The notes beneath the pieces are model-generated. The model did no database searches. It worked only from the letters and a program-made list of their open reading frames with translations, and had not been told where the DNA came from. From the NCBI RefSeq assembly GCF_000003605.2, contig NW_003130356.1, forward strand, positions 1,139,320 through 1,169,622: 30,303 nucleotides of DNA, in the 5' to 3' direction. This DNA is from Saccoglossus kowalevskii. Taxonomy: Eukaryota; Hemichordata; Enteropneusta; Harrimaniidae. A program made the position numbers and the translations under genes. Below are positions 1-9,370 of the stretch, one piece after another (positions within the stretch are counted from its first letter, which is position 1; every line of letters starts with the position of its first letter).

Positions 1-56
1 CGTTATGTTGTTTAAAAAATAAGCAGTCATGAGAGTTGAAGTGTGGTCCGTTGAGT

Positions 57-267
57 TACTGTAAAATGACTAATTTTCACTGGGTTTAAATTTCACTGAT
101 TTACCATTTCAGGCATATTCAGTGGGTTTTAAATTCACGGTTTCGTGATTTAGATAATGTGTTCTATGCTAAATTTTACATATTCACTGGGTTTTAATTT
201 AGCGCATTTTTCAGTCAGCGAAATAAGCTAAATTAAAACCCAGTGAATAATTACCCCCTTTACAGTA
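57..267 (+). mobile_element. Miniature inverted-repeat element A, copy 1
   Basis: About 211 bp, starting TACTGTAAAATGACTAATTT and ending with the inverse of TACTGTAAAGGGGGTAATTA. Inside are repeated CACTGGGTTTTAAATTT-type blocks in both directions, so the whole folds on itself. A nearly identical copy in the opposite orientation lies at 10617. TA at both tips suggests a TA-targeting (Tc1/mariner-like) mobiliser. It has no coding capacity. Confidence 0.8.
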
Positions 268-885
268 GTCAAACAGATCGAAGGGCGCCCTCGTGAGTTA
301 GCTTAGTAAAATTCCCAAAAAAGTAGTACCGCCATTTTTGTAGTACCGTTAGTGTTGGTCATATTCCGTCGCTGTGAAAACCAGTTGAACTTTGAAGTCT
401 ACAGATGTTGTTTAACTTGGAAATCTGATTCAGTCTGTTGTTTCAAACAATGTGCACTTACAATGATTAGATGTACATGCACAATTCAGATCTCTGACGG
501 TAGATACAAAAACTAAGCAATACCTGAAGTTTGATTGGGAATCCATGAAGACATCACGAAACTAAGGGGTCACATAAGATGTGCATGCACAAGCCTCTAC
601 ACAATTAAGTTTTCAAACTTTAAGTTTTGTTTAATTTTTGGATTATATTACGTCATCACTTCACTTTGGTATCACATGAGAATTTAAAGCAAATGTGCAC
701 GTGAGATTACACTGCATAATTCATTGAATTTATTACATTTCTACTCAATGAGAATTAAAATAATACAGCAGTGGAAAAAAGATTATTTATCAATACAGGT
801 TTTTTTTATAATACCTGGAAAAAGTACACTCTGAAAGTTGGCTTTAACTTTTGATGTGGCTGCTGCACACATACTGAGGTTTAAA
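268..885. other. Non-coding stretch
   Basis: AT-rich, with no supported gene. It contains the 10-bp palindrome AGGGCGCCCT near 284 and otherwise only short frames. Confidence 0.5.
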
Positions 886-1102
886 TACTGTATTGTAGAA
901 TACTTTATTTTCGCTTGGAATTTATTTTCGCTATTTTCGCTGAAGGGATGATTCCGTGAAAATAAAATCCAGCGAATATACATTTTTTCCTATATTTTAC
1001 ATTAATCTCATCAAAAATCAGTGAAAATAAATTCCAAGCAAAACGCCCAAAAAGCCTTTTCAGCGAAAATAAATTCCAGCGAAAATAAAGTATTCCACAG
1101 TA
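886..1102. mobile_element. Miniature inverted-repeat element B
   Basis: The left end TACTGTATTGTAGAATACTT, continuing TATTTTCGC, is mirrored at the right end (...GCGAAAATAAAGTATTCCACAGTA). Internal GGAATTTATTTTCGC blocks also occur in both orientations. About 217 bp, non-coding. It shares the TACTGT tip with element A but is otherwise different. Its right tip touches element C copy 1. Confidence 0.75.
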
Positions 1103-1269
1103 TTAAAGCGGGGGGGGGGGGTCGTCACCTGCGCACGCGCGGAAATTGAATCCCGCGCGACAATAACACACGATAAAAACGCAAAGGCTCATGGGTAGAC
1201 GCTTGTTTGTAAACATCGACACGCTATGGCCATCTGATGCATGCGCAGGTGACGACTCTCCCGCTTTAA
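1103..1269. mobile_element. Miniature inverted-repeat element C, copy 1
   Basis: About 167 bp with near-perfect terminal inverted repeats: TTAAAGCGGGGG...GTCGTCACCTGCGCA at the left, and the inverse of TTAAAGCGGGAG.GTCGTCACCTGCGCATGC at the right. It is flanked by TA on both sides. GC-rich compared with its surroundings. Two further copies occur at 11365 and 21730. Confidence 0.8.
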
Positions 1270-1883
1270 TACAACTATCAGCCCTGATCATAACCTCTGA
1301 CCCCATCTACTTAACCACAGCTTTATGCGGTTTTACATAACTAACAAACCATTGTGTTTTTGACCCTCTAATGTTCTTGAAGCAACAGCTGGTTACGTCA
1401 TTGCACTTTTCAGAAATTCACACCACCCATGTGATTAATGTAGGCAACAGCTATTGTATTATCCAATAGCAATTTAACGTGGACCTTTGACAAAAACGCA
1501 CATAATGATTTCAAAGCATAAAATGCTGCTAAAAATTCTAAATAATTTACATGATGATTGGTCTCTAGTTCATTCCAACGCCCCCCTGTTCTATGAAATC
1601 CAAATTTGACCCAGTCTAAATTTGAAGCATTTGTCTTGCCTATTTTGGCAAATTTTTAGATCACCGTATTAGATCATTTCTCGTGTTGTAACCACGTCCA
1701 CCTATTCTGAAACGGTCGACTGTTTTCGGATTTCCGACTCTCGCCGAAAGTGCGCCACCAAATGCCAAAATATGAGAAGAAGTAATAACACTGGCCATTC
1801 AATATACTTTTAAACGATATACATTTTTCGGTCGGCTTTTTTTCTTTTTTTTTCTATTTTATTTTTTTGAGAGAGTTTTTAGA
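1270..1883. other. Non-coding stretch
   Basis: No supported gene or RNA. It ends in T-rich runs (about 1829-1880) directly before the THAP-like frame. Confidence 0.5.
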
Positions 1884-2141
1884 TGTTGTGTTGTGGGCAG
1901 TTGCAGTGATACGTATAGTCATAGTGTAATTATTCACACGTTTCTAATCGATCCGAAGGTGCGACATCAGTGGACGAACGCCGTGAAAGCAACGAGAAAT
2001 GGTTGGGGTGGACCTTCTCCTTACAGCGTCGTATATAGTGTCCACTTAACTTCAGATTCTTTTTTTTTTAAACTGTTCTCGTCCATGAAAAAACAACTAG
2101 ATTTAAAGAGAAACGCCGACAACCTGGCGCAACACTTTTGA
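1884..2141 (+). pseudogene. THAP-like zinc-finger sequence, probably degenerate
   Basis: The frame running to TGA at 2139 reads CCVVGSCSDTYSHS, then FLIDPKVRHQWTNAVKA, then GWGGPSPYSVVYSVHLTSDSF. This follows the THAP order C-x2-4-C, (F/L)P.DP..R..W...., W.P....LCS.HF..D.F. THAP domains bind DNA and occur in host regulators and in P-element-type transposases. The third zinc-ligand Cys is Tyr (YSVH instead of CSxH) and the Pro of the FPxDP box is Ile. The in-frame start is not visible: the nearest ATG at 1883 is in another frame. After the domain the frame continues with a Lys-rich segment and stops. I read it as a decayed or partial THAP gene or transposon; an intact gene with an unusual fold is less likely. 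Confidence 0.5.
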
Positions 2142-2775
2142 AAGAAATAGATTCAGGACCAGCCCATGATTTCAGTAGAGGGAGAGACGTCGGGCAAGTT
2201 TTTCAAATGATTTGACCTTTTGCGATCCTGATTATCGTTTTATATAGACCATTTAGTCTGTTTTAAGTAAAAGGTAGCAATAATTTTGACAGTGACAAGA
2301 AAAACGAAGCGTCGGACAAACAGGAAATCACACAGTCCTGATGCTAATTGTTTTCATTTTCGCAGGCTGAAAGTTTCTGAATTGTTCGGTGAATGTCGAT
2401 TTCACACCTCTGTTACCTTTACTTGCAGCTTGATCTGCGTAATAATTTATGGAATAATAATTCGGGCTTAAGCTGTCAATGTGTTTCCACCAAATAAAGT
2501 TTTAATATGATGTCATAATTATGACAATCACGCAATGGATCACGCTTACTCGAATCCACTCTGAATTTATCCAATTAAACGCCGTCTTTAACGCACTTGT
2601 CCTCGTCGTAACCCAACGCGCTCATCTATTTCAACAAAATGTCAATTTATTTCAACGCGGCTGTCATTTATTTAGTAACTGTGATTTGTCGTTTTTTTAG
2701 TAGTTTAATGTTTAGAATGTCAAAATATGTTCTCTTTTTATTTTAGTTTTGAAAGTTTTTTTTTGTTTTACTCAG

Positions 2776-3024
2776 ACGATCGATGAAATAAAACAGTGTA
2801 GTGACGTGCCTAGTAACCTGCTAAATAACGAGACAATTCATACGTCAAACTCGATTTTGTCCAGCGACAGTGTACAAATGTGCGCCGGTGACGATCCCTG
2901 GCGAGGATCACAGAGACCCGCTACACCAGAACGAACATATTTAGCATCTAACTCAACCCCATGCAACTTGATACTATGTGTTCATTATGGTCCATTCTTC
3001 CCCGACGAACAAGTACATAAGTGA
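2776..3024 (+). CDS. Possible exon of unknown gene, downstream of the THAP-like sequence
   Basis: A good 3' splice-site context (a long T-run then ACTCAG at 2770-2775) precedes an open frame TIDEIKQCSDVPSNLL... that runs 82 codons to TGA 3022-3024. It is Ser/Thr/Asn-rich and contains MCAGDDPWRGSQRPATPER. No family is recognised. It sits 635 bp downstream of the THAP-like frame on the same strand and could be a later exon of it, but no matching donor was proven. Confidence 0.25.
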   Translation, partial: TIDEIKQCSDVPSNLLNNETIHTSNSILSSDSVQMCAGDDPWRGSQRPATPERTYLASNSTPCNLILCVHYGPFFPDEQVHK

Positions 3025-3103
3025 CAATTTAGTCAAAGATGAGAAAACAGCACAAGAAATTTGCCTTAGTTACACGTATCGGCAATGCAAGCTGCCCAGC
3101 GAC

Positions 3104-3144
3104 TTCCCCTTCTGACGTCACAAGGGGAATTTCTGTATGCAAAT
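3104..3144. promoter_or_regulatory. CRE-like palindrome in a hairpin, followed by an octamer
   Basis: TTCCCCTT (3104-3111) and AAGGGGAA (3122-3129) form an 8-bp inverted repeat around TGACGTCA (3113-3120), the full CREB/ATF palindrome. ATGCAAAT (3137-3144), the POU octamer, follows 17 bp later. Such motifs are known in animal promoters. Whether they act here is inference, since no gene start is mapped nearby. Confidence 0.35.
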
Positions 3145-3442
3145 GAAAAGCTAATGAGGAGCCTCGTTTTAAAATACACAAAAATAAAGTTGCCGTAGAC
3201 TGCGTTTAAAACACATTTTCACTTAAAAAATAATTTATGCTTAGAAACATAAAAATTTATAATATTCATGTATCAATGGATAATTTTGGGCGTGAAAATA
3301 GCAGCCATTTCACAGGCACTTTAACGGGAGCTGCTGCACTGTTTGAAACTTTCTATTCAAAGATTTTGTTTGAGCACGAATAATGTCCGAGACAAACTGA
3401 TTTACTCTGACTTTCATTAAACCATGACAGTTTACTGGTCTA

Positions 3443-3727
3443 TTATAATTCTAGTTCTAAATCATCATCCGAAATTACTTCACGGAAAAGACCATTGATT
3501 ATGTCAGCAAGATTATCATCTACGGCCTCACCACATTTCTTTTTAACCACAATTTTTTTCAGAAAAATCTTTGAATAAACTAGTACTTGTTGCTTTGTCA
3601 TTGTTGTTTTTGAAATCGGAAACTTTTTTGTTTGTTTGCTAGAATCTTGAGAATCATAATATTCACAGTCTCTGTTCTGTTTGATTCTTCGTAATTGTTT
3701 TAAAGGGGAGCAGAGGTCTGGCTTTTG
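3443..3727 (-). CDS. Possible terminal coding exon, unknown protein
   Basis: The minus strand is open for 94 codons before a TAA-TAG double stop at 3440-3445. It reads QKPDLCSPLKQLRRIKQ...DCEYYDSQDSSK..., MTKQQVLVYSKIFLKK, then ...EAVDDNLADIINGLFREV and an acidic tail ISDDDLELEL. The only in-frame ATG leaves 52 residues. A possible acceptor (GCCAG at about 3718-3722) would enter in phase 1, the phase used throughout the EGF gene to the right, but it lacks a polypyrimidine tract. The basic-then-acidic composition looks intracellular. It may be a last exon of another minus-strand gene, a cytoplasmic exon of the EGF gene, or chance. Confidence 0.3.
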   Translation of the reverse strand, partial: QKPDLCSPLKQLRRIKQNRDCEYYDSQDSSKQTKKFPISKTTMTKQQVLVYSKIFLKKIVVKKKCGEAVDDNLADIINGLFREVISDDDLELEL

Positions 3728-3810
3728 TCACTCTGTACATGAAATTTGAGATCTATGAATGAATTCTGAATGAATGAATTTGTATGTGCTGCGAAATGCC
3801 CTTAATATCG

Positions 3811-3820
3811 GGTATAAAAC
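3811..3820 (+). promoter_or_regulatory. TATA-box-like sequence
   Basis: GGGTATAAAACGGGC fits a consensus TATA box with GC flanks on the plus strand. No convincing coding frame begins downstream, so it may be chance in AT-rich DNA. Confidence 0.2.
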
Positions 3821-3894
3821 GGGCTGTGAAGTAGACTACAAACGTCCTCTTTCCCTGGCGTCATTTCGCCTCTAGAAGGCCAGTCAATTACGTC

Positions 3895-3910
3895 ATCAGT
3901 GAACACTGAT
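3895..3910. repeat. Short perfect inverted repeat
   Basis: ATCAGTG-AA-CACTGAT, a 7-bp stem with a 2-base centre. The adjoining upstream TTACGTCA overlaps it by two bases and is a near-CRE site. Too short to assign a role. Confidence 0.5.
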
Positions 3911-6147
3911 AATTGAACCCATCCATTCTCGTACGTCAATCTTTTAGAAGTGCTACTATAAAAGACCTTGTTAACTGACAATTTAAAAGTTGAAACTGGG
4001 TGAGGTGATGTGCGTATAAATACCATAACGATTCATGTTAGGTTTCTTGGAAAACAACGTTGTTGGCTCCGCGAAATCGGCAATAGAACTAACCTGAAAA
4101 TGAAGACACGTACAGCGTTCTCGCTATATATAGTAAACAGTGAGTAAATATTGTACGAGAAATACGCTAAATTCTGCCCACCTTCCCATCTCTGCTACGA
4201 CCGGAAAACTACCGCATTTTTATAGTTTTGTTTTCTTCTCGCTGGCTCAAACACTGATCACTGGCACAGGAGTGGTCGAAATGGTGGTTTTAGTGATACA
4301 GTTTTGGGATACAACAATTATTATATAATACAACTATTATTAAATTTTGAACTCTTCAAATCTATACCACTTTGTATCATGTAGCTTCACCTGTGTCCAA
4401 CATTAAATAAATTAGTCTGCGTAATTATTATGAAAGTGATATAACCAAAATCTTTTGCCCAGATAACTAGTCGCTTCTCACTTGGTGTGTTAAGATGATT
4501 GTGATCATGGTCTAAATCATTGCTGAAGTCACATTTCACAAATTAAAAATATCTTTTTCCTCTTTTTCTTTCAAATTTGGCTTTTAAACAATTGAAAAGG
4601 ACACAAAATGCGCAATAAACTTCTGAACCATAAAAGTTGGCATTCAAAAATTTGCAAACTTTACAATGCACACAGCAGGAAGTGTAACATATCCGCATTA
4701 GTAAGAATGAAAACCTGATAGACAAGGATGTACAATATATGTAAATGAGGGCTGTGGCAAATAAACAATTCTCAATTGGTATATATTTTTACAGTTTAAT
4801 TAACTTTAATTATTTTCGCCAGAGATGGCGCTGTATTTGACACTTGAATTATTGTGACTAATGAAACCTTTCTGAATAAATTAACTTGTCACATGGCGTG
4901 AAACAAAGGGATCACTTATCCCTGCCGCCTGTCACAGTTAACATCTTGAGAAGTGTGTTTTCAATTCCTGATATTTTGGGTTGGAAACCCCGTGGCCAAC
5001 TACATGTGCTTCTACCAGCTCTAGTATTTTACATGGTGAAGTCGTTGAGTCTCCAGAGCCGTGCTGCAACTTATTTGTCAAACCGTCACCGGGACAAAAT
5101 TCCTAGGAGATTGTCAAACCACCATCGAGGCATTAAATCGTGCGATACAACGAACACTGCACGGAACTGAGTCAACTACAAAAGCTAAGTCGTCTCTGAT
5201 GTCACATTGTTATTTCTACGTTACTGTGTCCGTTGTTACGGTACAGTGATTGGTGTTAAAAGTCTACAAGTGACAGCGTAACACGTTATTTACTTGTATT
5301 TTGAGATTACGTACTGATTATGTTGTTTAGGGCATTATTTGCATTTAAATGATAATGTCATTGTTGCTTTAATTATTTATGGTCAAATATTGTGATTTAC
5401 ATTACAAATATTATCCTGTATCAAATATTTCGTTGACCACATATACTTGTATTTCATGAAGTGCGGGCAAGTTTGTTACATGTGTGCGTGTTCTATCCCG
5501 AAGTTCTACCCTGGCATTACTATATTAATATATCTATACATTATTTACATTGTGCATTTTGGGGTAAAGAACCCAACCACAAGGTCGGTGACTGTACTTT
5601 ATTTTGGCCATTGTATTTCTGTATTACGTTTGGCGATTCTACCACACCATAGTACCTCACCGTATAATTTATCTTGTGACAAAAGGAAATGCTATACCTG
5701 CCTATAACTGCAACAATGGGAAAGCATCGTATTACCATGGCAACTCAAGTCTTTATCACTCATCTCAGTAAATAGTGAATATACATTTTGCCTATCACAC
5801 AAAACAATCACTCAGACAACTCTTGGTGTTCTAGCTCGGAAGGCACTTATGTTTTATTATGCACTAATACAAGTATATAATGTTCTACCTAAATATCATT
5901 TAAATAATTATGGTTATGACTGAAATTTTTTTCTAGATTTATATCACAGATCTTAAGATTTGTTGCCAATGAATTTTTGCATGTTGATGACTTCAATTAA
6001 GGTGATAGTAACATTTTTTGTTATTACCGCATAATAAAGACTGCAGCTGCAGTTGGAGAGGTTTTTAAATTATTTACCAAATATACCATTACTTATATTT
6101 ATGCCTTGTTTTATTTTATGGTTTAGAGTTGCCTTGTCTGTGACACT
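3911..6147. other. Non-coding stretch with short unsupported frames
   Basis: AT-rich. Frames of 60-94 codons occur near 4.9-5.7 kb on the plus strand and near 3.8-4.0 kb and 4.5-4.7 kb on the minus strand. None shows domain motifs, splice logic or compositional support. The 62-codon frame at 5061-5249 (GDCQTTIEALNRAIQRTLHG) is the most protein-like but overlaps a longer frame in a different reading. Confidence 0.4.
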
Positions 6148-7580
6148 ATGGACAGATCTGCACGTTTAGTGGCTGCATTGAAAGATGTCACAGAAAATAA
6201 AATGTCATTCAGACAGGCATCACTTAAATGGGATGTGAAAACGAAAACTCTTCATGACAGAGCTTCTGGGATAGTTGAGATGGGGGAAAAGGTCCTACTA
6301 AATTCCTGACCACTGCAGAAGAAAGAGCACTAGCGGATTGGATTATTGGAATGGCAGAGCGAGGATTTGTTCTTGGAATTGTGTGAATTGAGTTGATTCG
6401 CCATGCAGATCAAGACTGGCAAGGATTTTGTACCATTCAAACGCAAGATTGACGTACCATAGATCATCTCTGGAAATAAAGGGCAGATAACTGTTCTGGT
6501 TGCAGTAAATGCTGCAGGGTCAGTTCTTCCTCCATTTTATGTATTTCCCCAGAAGCCACTCGTTCTTGGAATCCTTTGACAGGATCAACAGATGGTTCAG
6601 CTTCTTATTTCTGCAAAAGTGGATGGATGGATACTGAGGCCTTTTGTTCTTGGTTTGCCAACCACTGCGTCTGCATCTGCCGCCTGCAAGACCAGTCGCT
6701 TTACTTTATGATGAACATGAACCACACAAAAAAGCTTTGCCAGGATTTTCAGACAATCATGTTTACGAAGTGCCGTCCCAAAATAACCACAGATGGATTT
6801 GTGAGAAGTGGTATTTTCCCGGTGAACAGGCCACAAATCAGTGGAAGTTGCTGCCGCCTGATTCAATATTCACTGATCCTTAACTGCATCACCACCAACC
6901 ACCCACAGTCAGTAGCGCTACAACCAACCAATACTCGAGCAACAACGAATGATATAATGCGAGAGGCCCTGTATGACACACTGACTACACCAGAAAAAAA
7001 TATCAGAAGTGTTTAGAGGAGGGATACAATTTGCCTGGGAGCCCTACCTATCGTCTATGGGGAAAACGCAACAGACAACAAGCACCTGTACTAATAGAAC
7101 TATCACCACCCTGTCCTTCAGGATCCAGCACTATCAACACGTCTGAGACTTCAAATTCACCAACAGAGATACCCACACATCGTCCTTTAGCCAGCACCTC
7201 TACAGAAATTAGATCACCGCAGCCATCGACATCCACCTTGCACTTGGCATGTGATCCGTCATTTCCCGTCATGAAGGGAATACTGACATACCCGTTGACA
7301 AGTGCAAGAAAGAAGCTTATTGTAAATAGAAAAAAAATCAGTGCTCAATTTCATAACAGGTCCTGATTGCCTAAAACACATCCAGGATCAACACTTGAAA
7401 TTGTGAAAGGAAGTTGCGGCTAAGCAAAATAAAATGATGCCTCATTGCATGCATGATACAGTCATTGACCAAAAAAGACAACTAAACCTAAAGAAGGTAG
7501 CTGGCTTACCTGTGGGTCCATGCCCCATTCACAATGAGCGAAGCTCTGACAAAGTACTTAAAGCAAGGCTTCGCTTCTGA
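6148..7580 (+). pseudogene. Broken pogo/Tigger-like DDE transposase
   Basis: From ATG 6148 the frame gives a pipsqueak-type helix-turn-helix (MSFRQASLKWDV...TLHDR), then after a frame change near 6282 GPTKFLTTAEERALADWI. This is the usual N-terminal order of pogo-superfamily (Tigger/Jerky) transposases. A further block from about 6475 reads GNKGQITVLVAVNAAG...LPPFYVFP, followed by KSGWMDTEAFCSWF (6576 onward), RPVALLYDEHEPHKK in another frame, and FVRSGIFPVNR. These match the DDE_1 fold. At least three frame changes and several stops occur. The CENP-B-type second HTH, the first catalytic Asp region and the LPPHTTH/LQPLD segment appear deleted. The tail ends at TGA 7578. Terminal inverted repeats were not found, so the element's true limits are unknown. 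It cannot encode an active enzyme as it stands. Confidence 0.85.
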
Positions 7581-8173
7581 AATTTTATGGTAATTATGTT
7601 TCATCTTGCATTAAATAAAGGATTATAAGGTTACACAACTTCAATATTCATGAGGGGTGATATGCAACGATGATTACACAAGTTTAATGTGAAGTATCTT
7701 AAGAAATGACATCACTAGTTCATCACACATTTGAATTCTTCAAATATCACCTCACTTGCATTAATGTCATATGACTCCTGATTTAATTTATTAACTGTAA
7801 ACCTATTAAAAAATATTAAATAGTTATACTAATATAGTAAAAAATAAAAACATTAATAATTATAAATGTTTAACATTTATGCTAAAAAATTGTAATTGTA
7901 ATGAAAGCCAACAAAAATAGACCTGTTTCTGATTGGTCATGTCTGTTCTAATAGCTTTTTTGTGGGTTTTTTTTCATTTGAAACAAGAAGTTGGCAAGTC
8001 TGCCAAAAACAGATTTTTTTTGTCTAACTCAATACTTAAAAAAAATTACACAGTCAAGTATATTAAAAATTAAACTATATTACTATATATTATATCTATA
8101 TATTGCACAACACTAATATCTCAATATTTATTTGTATTACCTCAGTAACTGGTAATCCTGTACAGAGCTTTAG
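7581..8173. other. Very AT-rich non-coding stretch
   Basis: Flank of the transposase relic, with long A/T runs (7800-7900 and 8030-8110). No gene or clear transposon terminus was recognised. Confidence 0.5.
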
Positions 8174-8353
8174 CCTATAGTTCATACAGAAGGTGGTGGT
8201 GTTGTGCTACAGTTATCACATGGAAAAGAAGCAGCAGCTGTAAAAACATTTATATATGATATTATTAAAATAATGCCAGAATACAGTGTGTTAAGAGTCC
8301 ACATTAAACATGATGACAATTTATCTGCACCCTGGAATTTATTTATTACCTGA
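8174..8353 (+). CDS. Unrecognised open frame without start, plus strand
   Basis: Fifty-nine codons are open to TGA 8351-8353, reading PIVHTEGGGVVLQLSHGKE, AAAVKTFIYDIIKIMPEYSV and LRVHIKHDDNLSAPWN. There is no in-frame start near its beginning, so if real it is an exon. The amphipathic, non-repetitive composition is more protein-like than the surrounding AT-rich DNA. No family is recognised. Chance cannot be excluded. Confidence 0.2.
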   Translation, partial: PIVHTEGGGVVLQLSHGKEAAAVKTFIYDIIKIMPEYSVLRVHIKHDDNLSAPWNLFIT

Positions 8354-8756
8354 TGATTTATGTTAATAAAAGATGATTCTGCCTTTGCAATAAAAGATAT
8401 GTTGTCTATTTACTACATCTTTTACATTTATATGTTGCATGTTGGCGGGGTTGAAAAAATACGCACTGCAGACAACACAGCAATGTTGATAATGATCCCG
8501 CAACACAAGGGAGAAATATGACATTTCATACCAGTAAACTCTTGTAAAATATTACACAAATAAACTGGCTAGTTAACACTTAACAACACAGAATAATTAT
8601 AACTGAAAGCCCAGGACTAACCTGCGTATGTGTACTGTAGAGTATTTGGTACCTGACTTATCCATACGTGGGTTGAATCTCACCAGTTATCGTCGTCGCC
8701 CCCGTGAATTTTAGGTAGTCAGCGACTGGATTTCACGAATTGAAGCGCCGAACCCT

Positions 8757-8790
8757 ACCACCACAACCACAACCACAACCACAACCACAC
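8757..8790. repeat. (ACCACA)n microsatellite
   Basis: About five tandem ACCACA units, slightly imperfect at the left, in non-coding DNA. Confidence 0.9.
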
Positions 8791-8852
8791 TTTCCAGTTT
8801 GACGTCAATGTTAAACCTAGAGTTCAGCTATGCTAGTACGTGGATCTGCTCA

Positions 8853-9164
8853 TCAGATTTCTGGGTAACGCAAAGCGTGGACAAGATCTCGAGCAGGAAC
8901 AACCCCAGAACCACGCTGTCTCGGTTTTAAGTCGCATGACGTCACACAGTTAATTGTATCAATCTTTAATTGGTCCACGACACCTGTTCGTTCATCACCA
9001 AGATACTCATCCAGTATATCCAGGGGCGACATCTGGGGCAAATAACACGAACCACTTTCTGTTCTATTCTCATCATACTCTGATGCATGATGTAATGAAC
9101 ATAATGGAAGATTATAACGGTGTGACGTTTTTGGAACTACTTTATTGCATGCGCCAGAATACAT
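8853..9164 (-). CDS. Unrecognised open frame, minus strand
   Basis: 103 codons from ATG 9164 to a TGA just below 8857. The second half (MSPLDILDEYLGDERTG..., VVPARDLVHALRYPEI) is less AT-biased than its surroundings. TTATTTGCCCCAG (around 9033-9045) could act as a splice acceptor just before this half. No family is recognised, and the plus strand is also open for part of it. Listed only because it is among the longer frames in the left region. Confidence 0.18.
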   Translation of the reverse strand: MYSGACNKVVPKTSHRYNLPLCSLHHASEYDENRTESGSCYLPQMSPLDILDEYLGDERTGVVDQLKIDTINCVTSCDLKPRQRGSGVVPARDLVHALRYPEI

Positions 9165-9370
9165 ACTTTTGTAATGGTGTTATACGTCACCTGATCACCC
9201 GAGTGTATATGTAAAAGTAGTGCGGCTGGTGTAACTGAAAATGGCGGAATAAACAAGAAGTTAAGTTTGAAAGCTCTCTGGTTTCTTTGATGTTTTGTGT
9301 GTTCCTGAGTCAACATATCACAAATGAGTACTGTTGATATGATATCAAGGACACCAGTTAGTTGGTACAA

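Noticed and set aside
1103..1306. Minus-strand frame as a small gene
   Set aside because: The same frame recurs in all element C copies, so it reflects the repeat. Kept only as a finding about frame retention.
2878..2895. TGTGCGCCGGTGACGATC resembling the end of element C
   Set aside because: The match is only about 17 bases with no further element sequence around it. Too short to call a copy.
4886..5249. Two overlapping plus-strand frames as genes
   Set aside because: No recognisable domain or splice structure. The two frames contradict each other over the same bases.
8954..9370. LTR-retrotransposon end near 9.2-9.4 kb (AATAAAC followed by a CTCTCTGG stretch)
   Set aside because: No paired LTR, primer-binding site or polypurine tract could be found.
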